Positions 35,538 to 44,588 are shown, numbered from the stretch's first letter. The stretch is 64,000 bases of DNA from Paenibacillus silvestris (GCF_009882985.1 NZ_WTUZ01000020.1:1-64000), one strand, 5' to 3'. Made by a program: numbers and translations. Notes: generated by a model not told the origin, from the letters alone.

Positions 35538-36059
35538 TCATAGGTCAGCCCCTTTCGCGTTCGCAAATCTATGTATACCAAAATCGTTCAACGTTGAGCT
35601 CAAAATAGCGTTTCTCAGTGGATGCAGGTTAGGGGTGAATCTCACCTCGATACCCAGCTGCATGAGGCGATCCAAGAGGTTCGTAAGTGGTTCAACTTCT
35701 TCAGGAATGATGGTTTGAGGGGAAATGTAGTAACCGGCACAGGCATCAAATACTTGAAAGGTGTCGCTCGGCATTTTATATCGATATAGCGTTGTACGTT
35801 GTATGCGTTCGTACCAATCTGTTTCAACCGTCACGACAATATCGGAGGAGGTTAGGTTAAAAAACTTCTCATGATCCTCATCGGAGATCTCATTCGTTCT
35901 TGTATAGACAATACGGGGACAATTTCTTGGAAAATAGTAGGTAAAAGCGTGAACATCTTCAATCGCCCAGACGACGGGAGGCATATTATTATGATTTTCT
36001 TTCACTCTAGGCACAAACACACGAATTCCGCTTTCTTCACTAAAATGAAATAAGTTCAT
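35538..36059 (-). CDS. Conserved protein of unknown function (DUF6886-like)
   Basis: 173 residues, soluble. The start NLFHFSEESGIRVFVPR and the AGYYISPQTI, YRYKMP blocks resemble a family of Bacillus/Paenibacillus proteins (DUF6886) with no known role; I am moderately sure of the match. GGAGCG lies ahead of the ATG. It lies between DinB and the APH-fold kinase without evident functional link. Confidence 0.65.
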   Translation of the reverse strand: MNLFHFSEESGIRVFVPRVKENHNNMPPVVWAIEDVHAFTYYFPRNCPRIVYTRTNEISDEDHEKFFNLTSSDIVVTVETDWYERIQRTTLYRYKMPSDTFQVFDACAGYYISPQTIIPEEVEPLTNLLDRLMQLGIEVRFTPNLHPLRNAILSSTLNDFGIHRFANAKGADL

Positions 36060-36215
36060 TGTTCGCTCCTTTTGTATAATGAAATTTCTCTCCGAATTGT
36101 TTTATTTTTCCACTACAGATTTTCGTGATAGACTAGGAAGTATCCTGCTTTCATGTCTCATATAGCCAGGCTGCGAATAACCAACATAGGATGAATTAGG
36201 GAAGGTGATGGCAAG

Positions 36216-37142
36216 ATGTCCGGCATTAAACCCAACATGGATACCCGATCAGCAGAAGCTTTCTTGCAGCAGATTTTGAACAAGCCAGTTACCGATTTAC
36301 AGCCGATTGAGCAAGGCGAAGTTAGCAAAGTGTTCAGCTATAGACAGCACGATGAGGAATTTATCATTCATTTTAACAGTGGCAGTGAAGGTTTTGTTAG
36401 AGAACGTTATGTGCATGAAACATTTTCGTCCCAAGGCCTGCCGATTCCTCGTGTTCTTGAGATTGGCCGTGTGAACGAAGATCTGTGCTTTTCCATTGCC
36501 GAAAAGGTACCGGGACGTACCATCATCTCCTATCCGGAAGCCGAAATCAAGCAGATTCTTCCCGATCTTATCCAGCATTTTAAAATAAAGAATGAAGTCC
36601 AGCTTGGCCGGGCCAAAGGGTATGGCTGGATTCAGCCCTCAGGAGACGGCACGCACGAGAGTTGGCCTGATTTCCTTGCTTCCTTCTTTCGGGAGGAGCA
36701 GACTGGCTTCTGGCATAACTGGTATGCGCTCTTTGAGGATACTTTCCTGGAAAAGGACGTTTATCAGCACTTATACGGCATCATGATAGAGTTATCGACC
36801 TATTCCACGCAGCAGCGATATCTTGTGCATGGCGATTTCCATCTGGGGAATATGCTGACGGACGGGCAGCGTGTCACGGGTATTGTTGACTGGGAGATGG
36901 CCTTCTATGGCGACTTCGTGTTCGATTTGGCGACGCAGCATCTCTGGACGCCGCAGTTGCAATTTCCAGAAATGGTGCGCAGCGCTTGGGCTAGCGAGGG
37001 GCGAGACATTCCGCATTTCGAGGAGCGTTTGAAGTGTGCGCTGCTATTCAAGGGCATAGACGGGCTTCGATTTTATGCTAAAAAAGGCGATCGGAACGCT
37101 TACGATAGTGTGAAGGCGGAGCTTTTGCGGTTGGTGGATTGA
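36216..37142 (+). CDS. APH-fold phosphotransferase, hygromycin-kinase-like
   Basis: 308 residues. The kinase-like fold includes a weak nucleotide lobe (about 25-80), then HGDFHLGNML (catalytic Asp, Asn), GIVDWEMAFYGD (metal Asp) and a helical C-terminus. The motif spacing resembles Aph(4)/aminoglycoside phosphotransferase family members, but many relatives phosphorylate other small molecules, so resistance is only a possibility. GGAAGGTG precedes the ATG at 36216; an alternative start is Met7. Confidence 0.8.
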   Translation: MSGIKPNMDTRSAEAFLQQILNKPVTDLQPIEQGEVSKVFSYRQHDEEFIIHFNSGSEGFVRERYVHETFSSQGLPIPRVLEIGRVNEDLCFSIAEKVPGRTIISYPEAEIKQILPDLIQHFKIKNEVQLGRAKGYGWIQPSGDGTHESWPDFLASFFREEQTGFWHNWYALFEDTFLEKDVYQHLYGIMIELSTYSTQQRYLVHGDFHLGNMLTDGQRVTGIVDWEMAFYGDFVFDLATQHLWTPQLQFPEMVRSAWASEGRDIPHFEERLKCALLFKGIDGLRFYAKKGDRNAYDSVKAELLRLVD

Positions 37143-37173
37143 GTGCAAGAGAGTGTGTCCCAGGGTTGAATTC

Positions 37174-37225
37174 AAAAAAACGAGAAATGAAAGCGGTCAG
37201 TTCTCGCTTCGTTTCTCGTTTTTTT
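37174..37225. terminator. Bidirectional terminator
   Basis: AAAAAAACGAGAAA pairs perfectly with TTTCTCGTTTTTTT around a 24-nt loop, flanked by A/T runs on both sides. Confidence 0.9.
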
Positions 37226-37288
37226 CCTTTCACCAAACGCGGCCCTGGCAATCAGGATAATTGCGTATCCACTATCCGCAGTTTATAA

Positions 37289-37478
37289 TTAACGGGAAAT
37301 ACTCCAGTTATTTTAATCATATACCGACTTATATTGCTAATTAAATGGAAAAAATACCGCTAATTAGTCTTGAATACCCCACTTCACTAGCTCAACTATC
37401 CCATTAACAGGAGAAATTCCAGTTAATCAAACTTTAGCAGCCCTATTCCAATAAATAGCAGTAGTTTTTCCAGTTAAT
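37289..37478. repeat. Four-box palindromic element, family B copy 1
   Basis: Boxes related to TTAACNGGANNNNNTCCAGTTAA centre near 37300, 37352 (inverted), 37415 and 37466, i.e. spacings of about 52, 63 and 51 nt. The third box, TTAACAGGAGAAATTCCAGTT, is the clearest. It occupies the convergent gap between the APH-fold gene and the glycosidase-like gene. Confidence 0.75.
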
Positions 37479-37510
37479 CTCATAAGAAGGGGCAGCTAAC
37501 CTCGTATCTA

Positions 37511-39355
37511 TCATAAACCCACTTTAATAATCGACAACTGTTTAGACTTCACAGTCCCGCGAATAAGATCATACCCCTCAAGCTGCTCCACATGCACCGG
37601 AAGATCATCCCACAGCTCCGCTATACTCGTGATTTCCGAGCTCGTACATGTCAACAAATCCCCAAGAATCTCCTCATCCGTGTCATTATAAACTGTATAA
37701 ATAATACTCCTCCCATCATCGGCTGGAAAGGCATTACAATACAATCCACTCTGCAGAGTTGGATATAACGGGACAGGGCCCGAACTCTGGTAGTTGGCTT
37801 TATGCTCCCGCCAGATGGTCTTCCACTTCTTGATTGCCGCCTGCTGAAGCTTGTTATAGGGCAACCAACTGCCAAAAACATCCTGCCAAACCAGTATGCC
37901 AGTACCATTAAAGATAGCCCGCTTAATGAGCAAATCCTTGCGAATGCCAACATGCCAGCGTGAAATAATCGGCGAAAAATGCTCCGTCATCACATATCGG
38001 AAGATATCGGTCTCCGGCATTGATTCTTTATTCTTGAACTGGTTCCACGAACCGGTAATGATTTCAATTTGATGCTTCTTTTTCGGGCGCCCTTCGGAGC
38101 AGAAAACGAAGTCAGGTTTAATTTCGTGAACCGCATCGCGGAAACTATCGGGAACACTGTCCATCGTATCCAGGAATACGCCGTCGATATCCGTTTCTCT
38201 TACGATCTCCACGATACTCAGCGTGGATTGCTTCACAGACTCGTCAAAGCCAATATCCCACGGTTTAAAAGGCAAGAATACCTTTACGCCGCGCTGGTGA
38301 AATTGTTCCACCGTATTTTTCAATCCCGGCATGCCTCCAGGAAACTCCCCGAAAAACTCCCATTGATTTCTGCTGTCTACACCAAGGCGCGGATACTGAT
38401 GCCATAATAGCACGGAATCATAGCCTCCGAATGCTTCACCTTGTTGAAGTAAACGTTCCACGTCAATCTGATTTTTTTCAAAATCATATACTTCTTTGCT
38501 GAAGATATACGTAAAATGCTGCAGAAACGTATCGTTGTACCATTTCAACTCCGGCCGCTCGTACTCTTTGAAAGAAATCGGCTTGCGGGCATTCTGCCTC
38601 CAGTTGTTGAAGAACTCCACCCACCCGCGCTCAATCGCCGAGAACTTGATTTCCATCACATCAGCCAGTGATGGATCAGGGCGAAGCAGCAAGCGGTGCT
38701 GCTTAAGCTCCGTAAGAGATGCCATTTGCTTTAATTCCATGTTGCGATTTTGCACCCAAATGAACCAATATTCATTTAAGTTAGGGAATTCCAAGCTAAA
38801 ACCATGGAGCTGATTGGGATGGAAAATGCCAAGCGGCATCGTAAATTCAACGTGCATCTGCATGATGCTGCTGCCATCCCGCTTCGATTGAGGGTTAGAC
38901 GGAAAATAGTAATGATTCGGATGCTCTTCGTCCAATCTAAGATTCGCCAGGAATGGCATGTGTAAGTAAACTTCCTTCGGCCCTGATTCATCCCACTTAG
39001 CGCTAAGCTGGATCAGGTATCGAATCGATTGATCCTCCAACTGATGAAGAAAAATAACTTTTGCCATCAGTTCATCCTGCCCGCATTGAATCGATAATGA
39101 AACGGATACTAGTTCTTCCGTTTGATCACCTCCCGACTCAATCCCGGTAATGAGCCACTGGCTGCAAGGGAGCATGTGCCCGCCTTCAAGCTCCATCGTG
39201 AACAATTCAGCTTCTTCCGATGTCAATTCAGCACGCTGATGGATCGCATTGTGAAACACTTGATGCAGCATCAGACGGCCATCATGCTTGATGGCAAATC
39301 CCATTTTGTCATTTTTAATCGTAATTATGTTCATAACCTTATCGCTCAGAATCAT
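37511..39355 (-). CDS. TIM-barrel glycosidase-like protein (unclassified)
   Basis: 614 residues, no signal peptide. An N-terminal beta-sandwich (about 1-265) is followed by a barrel (about 275-540) with Asp-rich strand ends, including IDGVFLDTMDSVP and FVFCSEGRP, positions typical of glycosidase catalytic acids, and a C-terminal all-beta domain. The layout is like GH27/36-type or DUF6259 proteins, but I cannot assign a family. The start ATG overlaps the stop of the SUMF1-like gene by 4 nt. Substrate unknown, probably a carbohydrate. Confidence 0.6.
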   Translation of the reverse strand: MILSDKVMNIITIKNDKMGFAIKHDGRLMLHQVFHNAIHQRAELTSEEAELFTMELEGGHMLPCSQWLITGIESGGDQTEELVSVSLSIQCGQDELMAKVIFLHQLEDQSIRYLIQLSAKWDESGPKEVYLHMPFLANLRLDEEHPNHYYFPSNPQSKRDGSSIMQMHVEFTMPLGIFHPNQLHGFSLEFPNLNEYWFIWVQNRNMELKQMASLTELKQHRLLLRPDPSLADVMEIKFSAIERGWVEFFNNWRQNARKPISFKEYERPELKWYNDTFLQHFTYIFSKEVYDFEKNQIDVERLLQQGEAFGGYDSVLLWHQYPRLGVDSRNQWEFFGEFPGGMPGLKNTVEQFHQRGVKVFLPFKPWDIGFDESVKQSTLSIVEIVRETDIDGVFLDTMDSVPDSFRDAVHEIKPDFVFCSEGRPKKKHQIEIITGSWNQFKNKESMPETDIFRYVMTEHFSPIISRWHVGIRKDLLIKRAIFNGTGILVWQDVFGSWLPYNKLQQAAIKKWKTIWREHKANYQSSGPVPLYPTLQSGLYCNAFPADDGRSIIYTVYNDTDEEILGDLLTCTSSEITSIAELWDDLPVHVEQLEGYDLIRGTVKSKQLSIIKVGL

Positions 39356-40074
39356 CGTGTCACCTCGTATACGCAGCGGAAACCAACGGTTTCGCAGCGG
39401 TTTAACCCTTCATTCAACAGTTGGAATTTCAGATGATAATCAGTCGGGTGTGGACCGCCTTCCGCATGCCAGGTATGCGGCGCCTTATAATAGGAGCCTC
39501 CCCTTAAAAAGGTGAATTTGTGCTGTTCATCGTTTACGGTGTCATCCATCCATTCCCAAGCATTGCCGGACAGGTCTACACAACCATAAGGGCTGCTGTT
39601 GGACGAAAAAGTATCGACCGGCATCGTATCGAAACCGGAAGAATGACACTTATCGGCGTTGTATTGATTGCCCCATGGCCACTTTAATTTCTGGTTGCCT
39701 CCCGCCGCAAGCTGCCATTCCGTCTCCTTCGGAAGTCTGCCGCCTTTCCATTTTGCATAAGCTCTTGCATCCTCTTGACTGACCCAAATAACCGGATGAT
39801 TCTCCTTCCCCTGAGGAATACCGCTTTCTTGCCAATGTTTGATAAAATTGTGACTGTCCTCTGGATAATAGCCGCTCTCATCAAGAAACTGCTTGTATTG
39901 CTCATTGGTAACAGGGTATTTATCCATATAGAAAGCCTGCACCGTAACTAGAAATGGGCCGTGATCACACTGGCAATCCCCCTCCATGATGCGATGTTGA
40001 ACACGATAAATGTACGATGTTTCTGGAATGAACACCCGATTGTCATCTTCCGTATGAAATGCCTGCGCTTCCAT
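39352..40074 (-). CDS. SUMF1/formylglycine-generating-enzyme-fold protein
   Basis: About 240 residues. The FGE-sulfatase fold is clear: YMDKYPVTNEQYKQFL near 50, GGRLPKETEW, GNAWEW and a C-terminal GFRCVYE. The two active-site cysteines expected in true FGEs (in the GGSFxCH and YCxRYR regions) are not seen; the sequence reads GGSYYKAPHTWHAEGG there. It is thus more likely a scaffold or another SUMF1-like activity. The start at 40074 is chosen for its AGAGGTGAAGG site. Operon with the binding lipoprotein upstream and glycosidase-like gene downstream. Confidence 0.8.
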   Translation of the reverse strand: MEAQAFHTEDDNRVFIPETSYIYRVQHRIMEGDCQCDHGPFLVTVQAFYMDKYPVTNEQYKQFLDESGYYPEDSHNFIKHWQESGIPQGKENHPVIWVSQEDARAYAKWKGGRLPKETEWQLAAGGNQKLKWPWGNQYNADKCHSSGFDTMPVDTFSSNSSPYGCVDLSGNAWEWMDDTVNDEQHKFTFLRGGSYYKAPHTWHAEGGPHPTDYHLKFQLLNEGLNRCETVGFRCVYEVTR

Positions 40075-40099
40075 TGCCTTCACCTCTCTATTCATTGGT

Positions 40100-40122
40100 A
40101 AAAAGTGGGGCTCACGCCCCAC
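40100..40122 (-). terminator. Hairpin between lipoprotein and SUMF1 genes
   Basis: GTGGGGCGTGAGCCCCAC on the minus strand, followed by TTTTT. It may partly terminate or stabilise the mRNA of the abundant binding protein. Confidence 0.8.
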
Positions 40123-40135
40123 CCTAGTCAGTTAT

Positions 40136-41635
40136 TTATTTGATCGTTTTATTCGCGTATTCCGTCACTTCTTTACCGCCTGCTGCGTTCCAATCTTGAA
40201 CAAACTTATCGAAATCTGCTGCGCTTTTCTTGCCAGTTACGAGATCAGCTGCAAACTCTTTGTACTTGGCCGTGGAAGCATCCCACTTGGAAGCAAGCTC
40301 AGCAGGAATGACAAAGGTATTGTCTTTCGTCGACATGGAAGCGAACATTTGCAGAGATTTGCTTGCCTGTTCAGAGAAATAAGGTGTTGCTGGATCAAAC
40401 TCTTTATCCGGCTTGAAGTTCACTGTGGACTCTACAAAGTGCGGGAACCACGCTGCAAATTTATCCGTTAATTTGATTTTGTTGTTCACGATTTGGTATT
40501 CATCGCCCTCAACACCAAGCTTATCTAGCATTTGACCTTTCTGACCGGCCATATATTCCAGAACCGCAAAGGCCATATCTTTGTTCTTTGATGTCTTAGC
40601 GATAGCAAAGCCGCGGCTTTCCTTACTGATATCAACCGGGGTATAACCTTGTGCTTTGCCTTTTGCTGGCGGCAGTGTCATGACTTTGGCAGCTGCTCCA
40701 TTTTGACTAACCGATTTATTGTTGTAGATGTCGATAACTTTGCCTTGAGTACCTGCCATGATAGCTGCTTGCCCATCATAAAAGGCTTTCTCTTTCGTAT
40801 CCCATTTCTTGGTCAGGAACTCGGGATCCAGCAGGCCATCTTTGTACAATTTGGCGTAGAATAGAAGTTTATCTTTTTCAAACTGTGTTGTTTTGCCGAA
40901 GGCATATTTACCGTCATCACCTTTGATCCACGTGGATGTCAGACCAAAGGACTGACCGAACATAACGTCGAGCTCATCGAGTGTTCCAGCCGCCGTGTAG
41001 GCGTACTTCGCGCCGCTTTTCTCCTTCAACTCTTTGAAGAAGGCATAGTAATTATCACTTGTTGGATTGGACAGCAGGTCCTTGCCCGATGCGGTTTTAT
41101 CAAACCAGTCTTGACGAACGACAGGCACAGCACTATTCAGAGGCGACAGCCATAACAGATATGGATAGTTCTTCATTCTCTCTTGGTTAAAAACGTTCAT
41201 CGATGCCTTCACATTCGTCGACTTATCGATAAAAGGCGTCAAATCTTCGAGGATTTTTTGTGTCACGGCAAATTGGTAGTCGCCGCCTTGGAAGTAAATA
41301 AGATCAGGAATATTGCCGCTTTGCAGCAGCAAGCCCAGCTTCTCTGAGTAGGTCCCGCTTTGTACAGGGACTACTTTCAGCTTAATATTTTTGCCCTCCG
41401 CCTTCATTCCTTCTTCGATGCCTTTCATCAGCTTCTGAACACCAGGGTCATCTCCCATTAAATCTTTCGCCACAATGGAAAGTGTAACCGGCTCTTTCGT
41501 CGCATCCCCTGCTGTTGTTGCAGCTGGTGCAGACGTTGGAGCTGCCGAATTGCTCGGAGATTTGCTGCCGCCGCTGGAGCATGCGGTTGTTACAACCATT
41601 AAAGCCGTGACCACCATAAGAAGTGACTTTTTCAT
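40136..41635 (-). CDS. ABC-transporter solute-binding lipoprotein, paralogue 1
   Basis: 499 residues. The signal ends in a lipobox (VTTAC, Cys19) followed by a Ser/Pro/Ala linker, then a family-1 type two-lobe binding fold. It is strikingly similar along its full length to the lipoprotein at 48871-50346, including the FQGGDYQFA, DELDVMFGQ/DELDAMFGQ, LTKKWDTKEKAFYDG and RGFAI blocks. Unlike that one it has no intact permease genes beside it; only a remnant lies upstream (41662-41775). GGGAGG precedes the ATG. It should bind a sugar or sugar-like solute. Confidence 0.9.
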   Translation of the reverse strand: MKKSLLMVVTALMVVTTACSSGGSKSPSNSAAPTSAPAATTAGDATKEPVTLSIVAKDLMGDDPGVQKLMKGIEEGMKAEGKNIKLKVVPVQSGTYSEKLGLLLQSGNIPDLIYFQGGDYQFAVTQKILEDLTPFIDKSTNVKASMNVFNQERMKNYPYLLWLSPLNSAVPVVRQDWFDKTASGKDLLSNPTSDNYYAFFKELKEKSGAKYAYTAAGTLDELDVMFGQSFGLTSTWIKGDDGKYAFGKTTQFEKDKLLFYAKLYKDGLLDPEFLTKKWDTKEKAFYDGQAAIMAGTQGKVIDIYNNKSVSQNGAAAKVMTLPPAKGKAQGYTPVDISKESRGFAIAKTSKNKDMAFAVLEYMAGQKGQMLDKLGVEGDEYQIVNNKIKLTDKFAAWFPHFVESTVNFKPDKEFDPATPYFSEQASKSLQMFASMSTKDNTFVIPAELASKWDASTAKYKEFAADLVTGKKSAADFDKFVQDWNAAGGKEVTEYANKTIK

Positions 41636-41661
41636 TCTATTTCCTCCCTTTTTTGTCTATC

Positions 41662-41775
41662 TATTATTCTGAAGCCGTCTTCCATTACTTCAATCGTTTC
41701 GTAGTAGTGCCTCTAGAAGAATGGGATACGGCACGAGAATCGAAAATGATATCCTTGTAGCCGCTTACATTTAAG
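41662..41775 (-). pseudogene. Remnant of a LplC-type ABC permease gene (3' end)
   Basis: The plus-strand text at 41662-41775 aligns with the 3' end of the intact permease gene at 50380-50490. Shared stretches include CCTTCCATTAC/TCTTCCATTAC, AGAATGGGATA/GAATAATGGGATA, CGAGAATCG/TTAGAATCGG and TGTAGCCGCTT/CGTAGCCGCTTTC. The frame is broken. It lies exactly where a permease would precede the lipoprotein, so a permease cassette was probably deleted here. Confidence 0.7.
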
Positions 41776-41800
41776 ATAAAGCGATTACATTATGATTTGG

Positions 41801-41821
41801 GTAATTGGATGACCCAATTAC
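41801..41821. promoter_or_regulatory. GntR operator, downstream site
   Basis: GTAATTGG, a 5-nt spacer (ATGAC) and CCAATTAC form a perfect 8-bp-armed dyad. On the minus strand TTGGGT of this site and CATAAT 17 nt further could be a promoter reading toward the lipoprotein gene. It shares AATTGG-N5-CCAATT with the site at 42571. Confidence 0.7.
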
Positions 41822-41851
41822 ATGAGACGGATAGACTTCATCCGTTTTCGG

Positions 41852-42538
41852 CTATTTCAATTGAATATTTTGTTTGACTTGCTTCAAGTGGTACAGCAGC
41901 GTTTCTTTCGCTTTAAGTGGATCTCTCTCTTTAATAGCCTGGAAAATGTTAAAATGCTCTTTGTACACTTCACTTCTACGGCCAGGTATTTCCACTGTCT
42001 TCGTAGCCGTCCTTTTCAACAAATCCATGTTAAGATCGATGAGATTCACCAACACCACATTATGTGTTGCTTTGGCTATGGATAGATGAAAGGCTTGATC
42101 TGGAGAAACGGGATCATCCGATTCGCTGTCAATAGTGCCCCATTTTTCGAGAGCGCTTTCAATTTCTAGAATATCCTGATCGGATGCTCTTTGTGCTGCC
42201 AATTCCACGATGCCTGTTTCAAAAATCTCCCTAGCCTCAAGCAGCTCAATAATCGTAGCTCTCTCAATATTATCGAGGATTCTCGTTTTATCTTCCGCCT
42301 TGCTGAGGTTCTTGTTAAGAAATCGACCGCCACCTGGACGAGTCTCGATCAGCCCTTCTCGTTCCAGAATTCGGAACGCTTCACGCAAAGTCCCGCGGCT
42401 GATTCCGAAAGCTTGGGCAAGCTCTCTTTCCGTTGGCAAAACGTCTCCAGGAGCAAGGTTGCCTTCAAGGATCAGCTTTTCAATCTGCTCAATGACATCC
42501 TCATACACTCTGTGGTACTTAATTTTCTTTATTGTCAT
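41852..42538 (-). CDS. GntR-family regulator, FadR subgroup
   Basis: 228 residues. The winged HTH (about 8-75: PGDVLPTERELAQAFGISRG, EAFRILEREGLIETRPGGG) is followed by an all-helical FCD ligand domain (about 85-225) with metal-binding His residues (FHLSIAKATHN, and EHFNIFQAI). FCD regulators bind carboxylated or sugar-acid metabolites. Matching palindromes lie upstream of this gene and between it and the lipoprotein gene, indicating autoregulation and control of the downstream operon. Confidence 0.9.
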   Translation of the reverse strand: MTIKKIKYHRVYEDVIEQIEKLILEGNLAPGDVLPTERELAQAFGISRGTLREAFRILEREGLIETRPGGGRFLNKNLSKAEDKTRILDNIERATIIELLEAREIFETGIVELAAQRASDQDILEIESALEKWGTIDSESDDPVSPDQAFHLSIAKATHNVVLVNLIDLNMDLLKRTATKTVEIPGRRSEVYKEHFNIFQAIKERDPLKAKETLLYHLKQVKQNIQLK

Positions 42539-42570
42539 GATGAGTACCTTCCGTCTGGCAATATGCTGAG

Positions 42571-42588
42571 AATTGGATCATCCAATTA
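42571..42588. promoter_or_regulatory. GntR operator, upstream site
   Basis: AATTGG-ATCAT-CCAATT, the same core as at 41801, 33 bp upstream of the gntR start. A TTGGAT -35 overlapping it and TATTGC form a possible promoter. Confidence 0.7.
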
Positions 42589-42670
42589 CCCACACCTTTA
42601 TAGTAGTAAGTAGCTCAGTTTGTGTCAACAGTTATTTTTACCAATGATAGCGTAGTCATACGGAGATAAT

Positions 42671-42855
42671 AGATGGAAAAACTACCGTTATTCTGCGCTC
42701 TGCTGTCGCAGAGAATGAAATAACGGTAGTAACTCCAGCTATATCGCTGGTAGATGGACCAAATCGGCTAGATTCGGTGAAATTAGCTGTAGAAATTCCA
42801 GTTAAATCTGTAAAAGTAGACCATTAAAAGAAATTAGCAGGAGTAATCGGCGTTA
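42671..42855. repeat. Four-box palindromic element, family B copy 2
   Basis: Boxes centre near 42681 (inverted, AGATGGAAAAACTACCGTTA), 42730 (AAATAACGGTAGTAACTCCA), 42792 (AAATTAGCTGTAGAAATTCC) and 42843 (AAATTAGCAGGAGTAAT, degenerate), with spacings of about 49, 62 and 51 nt. It sits downstream of the alpha/beta-hydrolase gene and upstream of gntR. Confidence 0.75.
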
Positions 42856-42881
42856 GTTCAAGTTCATAGTAACCCGTCCCC

Positions 42882-44588
42882 TTAAATAAAACGAACCGAA
42901 CCAAGAGCCGGTCTGCCACCACAGATGGCCTCCACCTGTTCAGGAAGAAAAGTCACACAGATCTTGTGCATCTTCTCCCAAGACGAGAGCACCTTGCCGT
43001 CTGCATGGCCAAACGACTGCCGTGCTAGTCGTACATTCGCCCAGCCAAGAACTCCCTCAACCTCACTCACCCATACGATCTGGCCCGCTTGATCCGGCCG
43101 ATAGAAAACCGATACCTCCCACACGCCCGGAACGTCCGTAAACAGCCTGAGCTGCAGCTGCAAATGGTCTTTGTCCCCTTGTATAATCGGGTCGACCGGC
43201 TTATGCGTGACCAGGGCAAATTTCATGCCCGGTTCGTCCAAGGCAAGCGCCTTGCCTCCGGATGGATCGTCCACAAACACATAGCGGAAATCAGGATCAA
43301 ATGGCTCCGTCCGCTGTTCCGGACAATGCCATCCATCGAGCCCGCGAGTGAAATCAGCCAACTCTAGCGTTAAAGGCACACCCGATGCAACTGCTCCCAG
43401 ATAAATGGGAGAGAATCGCAGAGGGAAACTGCTCGTTTTCACGCCATCCGCATAGATGGCATCCACATAGACGAAACCGCTTATTGCAGGATCAATAATC
43501 GGTATCTCCACGCTGAAGTCGCTGGCCTCTGAACAGTCGAGTTCCTTCACATGCCAGTATCTCCCCGGCGGAAGCACCTCGCTCCAGTCATACCAAGACC
43601 AGCAAAAGCGGAGCTTTAGCGGAAGCGCGGACAGCCCCTCAGCGCCAAATTCGGAGGTCACCCGCAGTGCTCCCTCGCTAACAGAAACAACAGCGGACGG
43701 AGCTTGCCGCCAATGCCCCTCTCCCTTCACAAGCGCATCCATCCAACAGTCCAATGCAGCGCCTGCCCAGCCATCGAGATGATGATTCTGATTGGCAGCG
43801 AAATACAGCCCGCGCTTCGTCTTCGGAAGGTGCGCAGCTCCTTCGCAGATGGCATCCATCCAGCCCCAGTAATCATTCGTCGCCGACATGATCAGCATCG
43901 GCGACTGCTCCCGCTCGGCTAGCTTCAAACCGCTAAGCAGCCGCTCCCAATCGTAGGTGTCTTCCAATGTATGCGGCCTGCGAACGTTACGATTCAGCCG
44001 TCCTGGCGACATGTGCTTGCCGCAGCCATAGATAGGAGCCACTGCCTGCAAGCGGCTATCCCAGGCATTAAGCAGTCTGGTTACTGTGCCTCCTCGGGAA
44101 ATGCCGAAAGCACCCATCCGCTCCGCGTCCACTTCAGGCAGCTGAGCCAGCCACGTTACCATTTTCTTCGCGTGGATGAGACGCGTGAACATGACCGATT
44201 GCAGCGGATCAAACTCTTCTTCCATGTCTTTGGTAGGCATGTCCGCCAAATCGGAATAATGCTCCTGTCCAGAAAGTTCCTCTTTCCAGTCATAGCTAAG
44301 CGCGACATACCCTTTGCTCATCCAATGCCGGACATGTTCCACATTTGCTGTCTGCGAACCTCCCCCGTGGATGTGCAGCATAGCAGGAAAAGGCGTTTCC
44401 CCATAAGGAACGCCTATCCAGAAATACGTTTTCACCCACTCACCCGGGATGAGTTCGGTCTCCATATACATAGCGGCATAGTCGCCGTATGGGTCTGACC
44501 TCCGCTCCACCGTACGAATACGGTGTTCACCTAAATGCTCAGCAGTTTTCAATAGCTCATGAAAACGGATTTCACCTAGGTTCATCAT
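42882..44588 (-). CDS. Alpha/beta hydrolase with C-terminal beta domain
   Basis: 568 residues, cytosolic. The N-terminal half is an acetyl-xylan-esterase-like hydrolase: LHIHGGG oxyanion region, GISRGG nucleophile elbow (Ser near 170), SATNDYWGW acid and ANQNHHLDGW base. The C-terminal 280 residues are a separate beta-rich domain with no clear match. It ends the large operon and its ATG overlaps the ribokinase stop. It could remove an acyl or carbamoyl group from the imported compound. Confidence 0.75.
   Translation of the reverse strand: MMNLGEIRFHELLKTAEHLGEHRIRTVERRSDPYGDYAAMYMETELIPGEWVKTYFWIGVPYGETPFPAMLHIHGGGSQTANVEHVRHWMSKGYVALSYDWKEELSGQEHYSDLADMPTKDMEEEFDPLQSVMFTRLIHAKKMVTWLAQLPEVDAERMGAFGISRGGTVTRLLNAWDSRLQAVAPIYGCGKHMSPGRLNRNVRRPHTLEDTYDWERLLSGLKLAEREQSPMLIMSATNDYWGWMDAICEGAAHLPKTKRGLYFAANQNHHLDGWAGAALDCWMDALVKGEGHWRQAPSAVVSVSEGALRVTSEFGAEGLSALPLKLRFCWSWYDWSEVLPPGRYWHVKELDCSEASDFSVEIPIIDPAISGFVYVDAIYADGVKTSSFPLRFSPIYLGAVASGVPLTLELADFTRGLDGWHCPEQRTEPFDPDFRYVFVDDPSGGKALALDEPGMKFALVTHKPVDPIIQGDKDHLQLQLRLFTDVPGVWEVSVFYRPDQAGQIVWVSEVEGVLGWANVRLARQSFGHADGKVLSSWEKMHKICVTFLPEQVEAICGGRPALGSVRFI

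Noticed and set aside
39352-40074. Calling it an active formylglycine-generating enzyme
   Set aside because: Expected catalytic cysteines are not seen and no sulfatase is nearby, so only the fold is claimed.
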